DNA of 64,000 bases, from NCBI GenBank assembly GCA_026874595.1, contig CM049322.1, positions 5,439,900 to 5,503,899 on the forward strand. The letters run 5' to 3'. Positions 1 to 7,466 of the stretch are shown piece by piece; within the stretch, counting starts at the first letter, position 1; each line of letters starts with the position of its first letter. The notes under the pieces are model-generated. The model worked only from the letters and a program-made list of their open reading frames with translations, was not told where the DNA came from and searched no databases. This DNA comes from Sipunculus nudus (lineage: Eukaryota > Annelida > Sipuncula > Golfingiida > Sipunculidae). A program made the position numbers and the translations under genes.

Positions 1-742
1 AGTTATTTCTTGTACAAGCAAGAGGTACAACCTGCCAATAGCACGATTGCAGCTTTCCCCTGACCACACCAACATAAACCCTTCACAGAAACAAGTCTAT
101 ACTGTACAATCAAAAATAAGACATCTATAAAATTAAATTATTCTCTTCAAGGAAACACTCTTTAACCTTTCTAGTCGCAAAATAAACCTCATTCTGATAG
201 TCGTATACATATGAGACTTGTGTATTCTTGCGTACAACAAAGTTCACTTCCAATCTGTGTTTTGTCACCAGAACCATTTTCCCGCTTGGGCTCAAAGTTT
301 AACAGTGCTTCATACACAGCATCAATTTTATACTTTCCAGGATAAATTCCTCTCTACTAGCCAGAAGTGAACTCCTGCAACGGCAAAAAACAGACCCCTC
401 AATAGCGAGAAGCCAGCCCTCTCCCAACAGGAAGTTAACTTCTGTCAAAAGAAAAGCAAATGACTGTTCCAATATCAACAATCTTTCCATATTAGGTAGA
501 AGTGAACTCCTGCAACGGCAAAAAACAGACCCCTCAATAGCGAGAAGCAAGCACTCTACCAACAGGAAGTTAACTTCTAGTAGGAGCAAATGACTCGTGG
601 TAAAGGACACTATATCAAAACACACTCCTGGATTTCAGTGTAAAACCAATGCTGGTTTCTAGTTTATATTATGTTAAAATTTTCTTTGGGCATGCTCATC
701 ATCAAAATCAAAGAGAACAGCAATTCTTCTGTACTGACTGGA
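1..742. repeat. Satellite unit 1 (742 bp)
   Basis: This is the first complete unit. It carries the 13-bp segment (CATAAACCCTTCACAG context near base 70) and lacks the 22-bp GCATGCTCA-linked segment, which explains 742 bp. Its 3' end (ATCAAAATCAAAG, then AATTCTTCTG) is shared only with the end of unit 22 (15448-16190), so the two units lead into higher-order copies 1 and 2 in the same way, although their 5' parts differ. Confidence 0.95.
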
Positions 743-1472
743 AGTTATTTCTTGTACAAGCAAGAGGTACATTCTGCCAATAGCAAGATTGCAGCTTTCT
801 CCTGACCACACCAACAGAAACAAGGCTATACTGTACAATCAAGAATAAGATATCTATAAAACTAAACTATTCTCTTCAAGGAAACACTGTTTAACCTTTT
901 TAGTCGCAAAATAAACCTCATCCTGATAGTCGTATACATATGAGACTTGTGTATTCTTGCGTACAACAAAGTTCACTTCCAATCTGTGTTTTGTCACCAG
1001 AACCATTTTCACGCTTGGGCTCAAAGTTTAACGGTGCTTCGTACACAGCATCAATTTTTTACTTTCCAGGATCAATTCCTCTCAAGTAGCCAGAAGTAAA
1101 CTCCTGCAACGGCAAAAAAACAGACCCCTCAATAGCGAGAAGCCAGCCCTCTCCCAACAGGAAGTAAACTTCTGTTAAAAGCAAAGGAAATGACTGTATC
1201 AATATCAACAATTTTTCCATATTAGGTAGAAGTGAACTCCTGCAACGGCAAAAAACAGACCCCTTAATAGCGAGAAGCAAGCCCTCTCCCAACAGGAAGT
1301 TAACTTCTAGTAGGAGCAAATGACTTGTGGTCAAGGACACTATATCGAAACACACTCCTGGATTTCAGTGTAAAACCAATGCTGGTTTCTAGTTTATATT
1401 ATGTTAAAATTTTCTTTGGGCATGCTCATCATCAACATTAAAGAGAACAGCAATCCCTCTGTGCTGACTGGA

Positions 1473-4157
1473 AGTTATTTCTTGTACAAGCAAGAGGTAC
1501 ATTCTGACAATAGCAAGATTGCAGCTTTCTCCTGACCACACCAACAGAAACAAGTCTATACTGTACAATCAAGAATAAGATATCTATAAAACTAAACTAT
1601 TCTCTTCAAGGAAACACTGTTTAACCTTTCTAGTCGCAAAATAAACCTCATCCTGATAGTCGTATACATATGAGACTTGTGTATTCTGGCGTACAAAAAA
1701 GTTAACTTCCAATCCGTGTTTTGTCCCAGAACTATTTTCCCGCTTGGGCTCAAAGTTTAACGGTGCTTCATATACAGCATCAATTTTATACTTTCCAGGA
1801 TAAATTCCTCTCCACTAGCCAGAAGTAAACTCCTTCAAGGGCAAAAAACAGACCCCTCAATAGCGAGAAGCGAGCCCTCTCCCAACAGGAAGTTAACCTC
1901 TGTTAAAAGCAAAGCAAATGACTGTTCCAATATCAACAATCTTTCCATATTAGGTAGAAGTGAACTCCTGCAACGGCAAAAAACAGACCCCTCAATAGCG
2001 AGAAGCAAGCCCTCTCCCAACAGGAAGTTAACTTCTAGTAGGAGGAAATGACTCGTGGTCAAGGACACTATACCGAAACCACACTCCTGGATTTCAGTGT
2101 AAAACCAATGCTGGTTTCTAGTTTATATTATGTTAAAATTTTCTTTGGGCATGCTCAAAATGTTCACATTGCATGCTCATCATCAAAATTAAAGAGAACA
2201 CAAATCCCTCTGTACTGACTGGAAGTTAATTCTTGTACAAACAAGAGGTACATCCTGCCAATAGCAAGATTGCAGCTTTCTCCTGACCACACCAACAGAA
2301 ACAAGTCTATACTTCACAATCAAGAATAAGATATCTATAAAACTAAATTATTCTCTTCAAGGACACTGTTAAACCTTTCTAGTCGTAAAATAAACCTCAT
2401 CCTGATAGTCGTATACATATGAGACTTGTGTATTCTTGCGTACAACAAAGTTCACTTCCAATCTGTGTTTTGTCACCAGAACCATTTTCCCGCTTAGGCT
2501 CAAAGTTTAACGGTGCTTCATACACAGCATCAATTTTATACTTTCCAGGATCAATTCCTCTCTACTAGCCAGAAGTGAACTCCTGCAACGGCAAAAAACA
2601 GATCCCTCAATAGCGAGAAGCAAGCCCTCTACCAACAGGAAGTTAACTTCTAGTAGGAGCAAATGACACGTGGTCAAGGACACTATATCGAAACACACTC
2701 CTGGATTTCAGTGTAAAACCAATGCTGGTTTCTTGTTTATATTATGTTAAAATTTTCTTTGGGCATGCTCATCATCAAAATTAAAGAGAACAGCAATCCC
2801 TCTGTACTGACTGGAAGTTATTTCTTGTACAAGCAAGAGGTACATCCTGCCAATAGCAAGATTGCAGCTTTCTCCTGACCACACCAACAGAAACAAGTCT
2901 ATACTGTACAATCAAGAATAAGATATCTATAAAACTAAACTATTCTCTTCAAGGAAACACTGTTTAACCTTTCTAGTCGCAAAATAAACCTCATCCTGAT
3001 AGTCGTATACATATGAGACTTGTGTATTCTGGCGTACAAAAAAGTTCACTTCCAATCCGTGTTTTGTCCCAGAACTATTTTCCCGCTTGGGCTCAAAGTT
3101 TAACGGTGCTTCATATACAGCATCAATTTTATACTTTCCAGGATAAATTCCTCTCCACTAGCCAGAAGTAAACTCCTTCAAGGGCAAAACCAGACCCCTC
3201 AATAGCGAGAAGCGAGCCCTCTCCCAACAGGAAGTTAACCTCTGTTAAAAGCAAAGCAAATGACTGTTCCAATATCAACAATCTTTCCATATTAGGTAGA
3301 AGTGAACTCCTGCAACGGCAAAAAACAGACCCCTCAATAGCGAGAAGCAAGCCCTCTCCCAACAGGAAGTTAACTTCTAGTAGGAGGAAATGACTCGTGG
3401 TCAAGGACACTATACCGAAACCACACTCCTGGATTTCAGTGTAAAACCAATGCTGGTTTCTAGTTTATATTATGTTAAAATTTTCTTTGGGCATGCTCAA
3501 AATGTTCACATTGCATGCTCATCATCAAAATTAAAGAGAACACAAATCCCTCTGTACTGACTGGAAGTTAATTCTTGTACAAACAAGAGGTACATCCTGC
3601 CAATAGCAAGATTGCAGCTTTCTCCTGACCACACCAACAGAAACAAGTCTATACTTCACAATCAAGAATAAGATATCTATAAAACTAAATTATTCTCTTC
3701 AAGGACACTGTTAAACCTTTCTAGTCGTAAAATAAACCTCATCCTGATAGTCGTATACATATGAGACTTGTGTATTCTTGCGTACAACAAAGTTCACTTC
3801 CAATCTGTGTTTTGTCACCAGAACCATTTTCCCGCTTAGGCTCAAAGTTTAACGGTGCTTCATACACAGCATCAATTTTATACTTTCCAGGATCAATTCC
3901 TCTCTACTAGCCAGAAGTGAACTCCTGCAACGGCAAAAAACAGATCCCTCAATAGCGAGAAGCAAGCCCTCTACCAACAGGAAGTTAACTTCTAGTAGGA
4001 GCAAATGACTCGTGGTCAAGGACACGATATCGAAACACACTCCTGGATTTCAGTGTAAAACCAATGCTGGTTTCTAGTTTATAGTATGTTAAAATTTTCT
4101 TTGGGCATGCTCATCATCAAAATTAAAGAGAACAGCAATCCCTCTGTACTGACTGGA
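1473..4157. repeat. Tandem dimer, (751+592) then (750+592) bp
   Basis: Units 3-4 (1473-2815) are repeated as units 5-6 (2816-4157) at an offset of 1343, falling to 1342. In each pair a two-module unit is followed by a one-module unit that also lacks the 22-bp segment and carries GGACACTGTTAAACC, two bases shorter than the usual form. Small differences show both pairs are real, for example GGCAAAACCAG at about 3183 against GGCAAAAAACAG at about 1840. The same double dimer is found at 16921-19605 and 44993-47677. Confidence 0.92.
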
Positions 4158-4709
4158 AGTTATTTCTTGTACAAGCAAGAGGTAAATTGTGCCAATAGCA
4201 AGATTGCAGCTTTCTCCTGACCACACCAACAGAAACAAGTCTATACTGTACAATCAAGAATAAGATATCTATAAAACTTAACTATTCTCTTCAAGGAAAC
4301 ACTGTTTAACCTTTCTAGTCGCAAAATAAACCTCATCCTGATAGTCGTATACATATGAGACTTGTGTATTCTTGCGTACAACAAAGTTCACTTCCAATCT
4401 GTGTTTTGTCACCAGAACCATTTTCCCGCTTAGGCTCAAAGTTTAACGGTGCTTCATACACAGCATCAATTTTATACTTTCCAGGATCAATTCCTCTCTA
4501 CTAGCCAGAAGTGAACTCCTGCAACGGCAAAAAACAGATCCCTCAATAGCGAGAAGGCAGCCCTCTCCCAATAGGAAGTTAACTTCTGTTAAAAGCAAAG
4601 CAAATGAATGTATCAATATCAACAATTTTTCCATATTAGGTAGAAGTGAACTCCTGCAACGGCAAAAAACAGACCCCTCAATAGCGAGAAGCAAGCCCTC
4701 TACCAACAG

Positions 4710-4721
4710 GAAGTTAACTTC
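4710..4721. repeat. Perfect palindrome GAAGTTAACTTC (example)
   Basis: This 12-bp palindrome lies in the 135-bp module. It is intact mostly in the second module; the first often reads GAAGTTAACCTC. Because it reads the same on both strands, it encodes Glu-Val-Asn-Phe in either direction in one frame, which helps explain similar-looking short peptides from different frames of the unit. Confidence 0.75.
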
Positions 4722-4916
4722 TAGTAGGAGCAAATGACCCGTGGTCAAGGACATTATATCGAAACACACTCCTGGATTTTAGTGTAAAACCAATGCTGGT
4801 TTCTAGTTTATATTATGTTAAAATTTTCTCTGGGCATGCTCAAAATGTTCACATTGCATGCTCATCATCAAATTTAAAGAGAACAGCAATCCCTCTGTAC
4901 TGACTGGAAGTTATTT

Positions 4917-4926
4917 CTTGTACAAG
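4917..4926. repeat. Perfect palindrome CTTGTACAAG (example)
   Basis: This 10-bp perfect palindrome sits eight bases into the unit as phased here. It is kept in most units. A subset reads ATTGTACAAG (units 42-44, 47, 49 and their copy 3 partners), and units with AGTTAATTCTTGTACAAAC lose the last two paired bases. A protein-binding role is possible but has no support beyond conservation within a young array. Confidence 0.7.
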
Positions 4927-5150
4927 CAAGAGGTACATCCTGCCAATAGCAAGATTGCAGCTTTCTCCTGACCACACCAACAGAAACAAGTCTATACTTC
5001 ACAATCAAGAATAAGATATTTATAAAACTAAACTATTCTCTTCAAGGAAACACTGTTTAACCTTTCTAGTCGCAAAATAAACCTCATCCTGATAGTCGTA
5101 TACATATGAGACTTGTGTATTCTTGCGTACAACAAAGTTCACTTCCAATC

Positions 5151-5158
5151 TTTTTTTT
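5151..5158. repeat. Length-variable T tract (example in unit 8)
   Basis: Eight T follow CCAATC here. Other units read CTGTGTTTTG (same total length), CTG plus eight T (two bases longer, for example 5901-5911), or nine T (12671 region). This is the main frameshift site in the minus-strand coding-like stretch, and the state is inherited with the unit type. Confidence 0.85.
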
Positions 5159-5174
5159 GTCACCAGAACCATTT

Positions 5175-5191
5175 TCCCGCTTGGGCTCAAA
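5175..5191 (-). promoter_or_regulatory. Partial CENP-B-box-like motif (example)
   Basis: On the minus strand the 17-mer TTTGAGCCCAAGCGGGA matches the mammalian CENP-B box consensus YTTCGTTGGAARCGGGA at 11 of 17 positions: the first three and the last eight. It lacks the CG at positions 4-5, which is part of the essential core, so binding by a standard CENP-B is doubtful. Most units carry it; some have GCCTAAGCGGGA, and units 2, 23 and 62 have GCGTGA. Confidence 0.2.
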
Positions 5192-5258
5192 GTTTAACGG
5201 TGCTTCATATACAGCATCAATTTTATACTTTCCAGGATCAATTCCTCTCTACTAGCCA

Positions 5259-5490
5259 GAAGTGAACTCCTGCAACGGCAAAAAACAGACCCCTCAATAG
5301 CGAGAAGCCAGCCCTCTCCCAACAGGAAGTTAACCTCTGTTAAAAGCAAAGCAAATGACTGTTCCAATATCAACAATTTTTCCATATTAGGTAGAAGTGA
5401 ACTCCTGCAACGGCAAAAAACAGTCCCCTCAATAGCGAGAAGCAAGCCCTCTACCAACAGGAAGTAAACTTCTAGTAGGAGCAAATGACT
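5259..5490. repeat. Internal 135-bp module, two copies (example in unit 8)
   Basis: Module 1 starts at 5259 and module 2 at 5394, each with GAAGTGAACTCCTGCAACGG. Module 2 stays recognisably similar for roughly the first 95-100 bases, to about AGCAAATGAC. First-position modules usually have GCCAGCCCTCTCCC and a TTAAAAGCAAAGC tail; second-position ones have GCAAGCCCTCTACC and TCTAGTAGGAGC. The spacing is 135, a multiple of three, so adding or removing a module does not shift reading frames that cross it. One-module units start at 2224, 3566, 17672, 19014, 22615, 36908, 45744 and 47086. Confidence 0.95.
5270..5289 (-). promoter_or_regulatory. Splice-acceptor-like tract, minus strand (example)
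   Basis: Read on the minus strand, the module gives TCTGTTTTTTGCCGTTGCAG followed by GAGTTC: a pyrimidine-rich tract ending in CAG, the form of a eukaryotic 3' splice site. It occurs once per module, so usually twice per unit, and the module 1 copy lies immediately upstream of the coding-like frames. I find no convincing donor (the best nearby is AAG/GTTAAA) and no AATAAA downstream, so splicing is speculation. Confidence 0.25.
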
Positions 5491-5537
5491 CGTGGTCAAG
5501 GACACTATATTGAAACACACTCCTGGATTTCAGTGTA

Positions 5538-5553
5538 AAACCAATGCTGGTTT
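5538..5553. repeat. Short inverted repeat, 6-bp stem and 4-nt loop
   Basis: AAACCA at 5538-5543 and TGGTTT at 5548-5553 are reverse complements separated by ATGC. The motif is present in nearly every unit; units 17, 33 and 72 lose one C (AAAACAATGCTGG), which weakens the stem. No T run follows that would suggest a terminator. Confidence 0.6.
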
Positions 5554-5584
5554 CTAGTTTATATTATGATAAAATTTTCTTTGG

Positions 5585-5615
5585 GCATGCTCAAAATGTT
5601 CACATTGCATGCTCA
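5585..5615. repeat. Direct repeat GCATGCTCA bounding a 22-bp indel (example)
   Basis: GCATGCTCA occurs at 5585-5593 and 5607-5615, 22 bases apart. Units lacking the 22 bp read GGGCATGCTCATCATC with one copy of the 9-mer, as slipped-strand or recombinational deletion between direct repeats would leave. The short form is in all 729-730, 742-743 and 592-bp units, which are spread through the array. GCATGC is itself a palindrome. Confidence 0.9.
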
Positions 5616-5779
5616 TCATCAAATTTGGAGAAAACAGCAATCCCTCTGTACTGACTGGAAGTTATTTCTTGTACAAGCAAGAGGTACATCCTGCCAATAG
5701 CAAGATTGCAGCTTTTTCCTGACCACACCAACAGAAACAAGTCTATACTGTACAATCAAGAATAAGATATCTATAAAAC

Positions 5780-5965
5780 TCAATTATTCTCTTCAAGGAA
5801 ACACTGTTTAACCTTTCTAATCGCAAAATAAACCTCATCCTGATAGTCGTATACATATGAGACTTGTGTATTCTTGCGTACAACAAAGTTCACTTCCAAT
5901 CTGTTTTTTTTGTCACCAGAACCATTTTCCCGCTTGGGCTCAAAGTTTAACGGTGCTTCATACAC
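5780..5965 (-). other. Coding-like minus-strand frame, class ii (two-base-gain type)
   Basis: This 61-codon frame (GTG start, TAA stop) has the same two halves as class i, but they are joined by a different change: the full CCATTTTCCCG is kept and the T tract is two bases longer, giving PKRENGSGDKKNRLEVNF at the join. It is open at 5780, 21229, 39122, 41376 and 49300 (left ends). Its smooth reading across the join makes it the best candidate for the ancestral state. Just upstream most units have in-frame TAG codons (from TACTAGCC on the plus strand), so no complete exon is open. Function unknown. Confidence 0.3.
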
Positions 5966-6699
5966 AGCATCAATTTTATACTTTCCATGATCAATTCCTC
6001 TCTACTAGCCAGAAGTGAACTCCTTCAACGGCAAAAAACAGACCCCTCAATAGCGAGAAGCCAGCCCTCTCCCAACAGGAAGTTAACTTCTGTTAAAAGC
6101 AAAGCAAATGACTGTTCCAATATCAACAATCTTTCCATATTAGGTAGAAGTGAACTCCTACAACGGCAAAAAAACAGACCCCTCAATAGCGAGAAGCAAG
6201 CCCTCTCCCAACAGGAAGTTAACTTCTAGTAGGAGCAAATGACTCGTGGTCAAGGACCCTATATCGAAACCACACTCCTGCATTTCAGTGTAAAACCAAT
6301 GCTGGTTTCTAGTTTATATTATGTTAAAATTTTCTTTGGGCATGCTCAAAATGTTCACATTGCATGCTCATCATCAAAATTAAAGAGAACACAAATCCCT
6401 CTGTACTGACTGGAAGTTAATTCTTGTACAAACAAGAGGTACATCCTGCCAATAGCAAGATTGCAGCTTTCTCCTGACCACACCAACAGAAACAAGTCTA
6501 TACTCTACAATCAAGAATAAGATATCTATAAAACTAAATTATTCTCTTCAAGGAAACACTGTTTAACCTTTCTAGTCGCAAAATAAACCTCATCCTGATA
6601 GTCGTATACATATGAGACTTGTGTATTCTTGCGTACAACAAAGTTCACTTCCAATCTGTGTTTTGTCACCAGAACCATTTTCCCGCTTGGGCTCAAAGT

Positions 6700-7050
6700 T
6701 TAACGGTGCTTCATACACAGCATCAATTTTATACTTTCCAGGATCAATTCCTCTCTACTAGCCAGAAGTGAACTCCTGCAACGGCAAAAAACAGACCCCT
6801 CAATAGCGAGAAGCCAGCCCTCTCCCAACAGGAAGTTAACCTCTGTTAAAAGCAAAGCAAATGACTGTTCCAATATCAACAATTTTTCCATATTAGGTAG
6901 AAGTGAACTCCTGCAACGGCAAAAAACAGACCCCTCAATAGCGAGAAGCAAGCCCTCTACCAACAGGAAGTTAACTTCTAGTAGGAGCAAATGACTCGTG
7001 GTCAAGGACACTATATCGAAACACACTCCTGGATTTCTGTGTAAAACCAA
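6700..7050 (-). other. Leucine-rich minus-strand frame across both modules, probably not a gene
   Basis: At 116 codons this is the longest frame in the window, with exact copies at 9703-10053, 40041-40391 and 43048-43398. It starts at TTG; shorter versions in other units start at GTG. The protein would contain a 45-residue duplication (EVNFLL...GEG...LLAIEGSVFCRCRSSLL) that simply translates the two 135-bp modules, and it is strongly Leu-rich without regular membrane segments. The opposite strand is open too. Tandem duplication of a stop-free multiple of three explains its length, and it runs through the splice-acceptor-like tracts. It was considered as a coding sequence and is judged an amplification by-product. 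Confidence 0.4.
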
Positions 7051-7274
7051 TGCTGGTTTCTAGTTTATATTGTTAAAATTTTCTTTGGGCATGCTCAAAA
7101 TGTTCACATTGCATGCTCATCATCAAATTTAAAGAGAACAGCAATCCTTCTGTACTGACTGGAAGTTATTTCTTGTACAAGCAAGAGGTACATCCTGCCA
7201 TTAGCAAGATTGCAGCTTTCTCCTGACCACACCAACAGAAACAAGTCTATACTCTACAATCAAGAATAAGATAT

Positions 7275-7466
7275 TTATAAAACTAAACTATTCTCTTCAA
7301 GGAAACACTGTTTAACCCTTCTAGTCGCAAAATAAACCTTAACCTGATAGTCGTATACATATGAGACTTGTGTATTCTTGCGTACAACAAAGTTCACTTC
7401 CAATCTTTTTTTTGTCACCAGAACCATCTCCCGCTTGGGCTCAAACTTTAACGGTGCTTCATACAC
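7275..7466 (-). other. Coding-like minus-strand frame, class i (one-base-loss type)
   Basis: The 63-codon frame begins at GTG, not ATG, and ends at TAA. It reads MYEAPLKFEPKRE, a Lys-rich link, RLEVNFVVRKNTQVSYVY, then an acidic/aromatic stretch ending in CFLEENSLVL. I recognise no family. The one-base-shorter CCATCTCCCG (for CCATTTTCCCG) joins the upstream and downstream coding-like halves in one frame across the T tract. The same frame is open at 10278, 11029, 13292, 14808, 21975, 22726, 24103, 24853, 26369, 35503, 40616, 43623, 50046, 50797, 52309, 53059, 62864 and 63615 (left ends). Differences between copies are mostly amino-acid changing (Pro/Thr, Lys/Arg, Asp-Glu/Val-Lys, Arg/Leu), so I see no sign of selection on a protein. 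It is probably a fossil exon or a chance frame. Confidence 0.3.

Larger units (their letters stand above)
743..6414. repeat. Higher-order repeat copy 1, units 2-9
   Basis: Unit starts are 743, 1473, 2224, 2816, 3566, 4158, 4909 and 5660, giving lengths of 730, 751, 592, 750, 592, 751, 751 and 755. The same ordered set of unit variants returns at 16191-21863 (offset 15448) and 44263-49934. The order of length classes and diagnostic variants matches unit by unit, so the repeating entity here is the multi-unit block. Copy 1 has private bases, for example T at 1326 where copies 2 and 3 have C. Confidence 0.95.

Noticed and set aside
299-625. Many 60-116-codon minus-strand frames, repeated once per unit, as a protein gene family
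   Set aside because: They are translations of one amplified sequence, start at GTG or TTG, have no promoter, stop or splice context that makes a gene, and vary mostly at amino-acid changing sites.
4733-4770. Possible Pol III A/B boxes (GTGGTCAAGGAC and TATCGAAAC) as in a SINE or tRNA relic
   Set aside because: Both boxes match the consensus poorly, no tRNA fold could be drawn, and no A-rich tail follows.
4917-4926. Palindromes CTTGTACAAG and GAAGTTAACTTC as operators or origins
   Set aside because: They are conserved only as much as the rest of a young array, and no neighbouring gene or partner site gives them a role.
5538-5553. AAACCA/TGGTTT hairpin as a terminator
   Set aside because: The stem is only 6 bp, no T run follows, and there is no transcript upstream to terminate.
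5987-6229. Plus-strand 80-codon frame starting at a true ATG (also 8990, 21436, 39329, 41583, 49507)
   Set aside because: The ATG arises from a single change (CCAGG to CCATG) in one unit type, and the frame is the antisense shadow of the module region. No supporting signal was seen.
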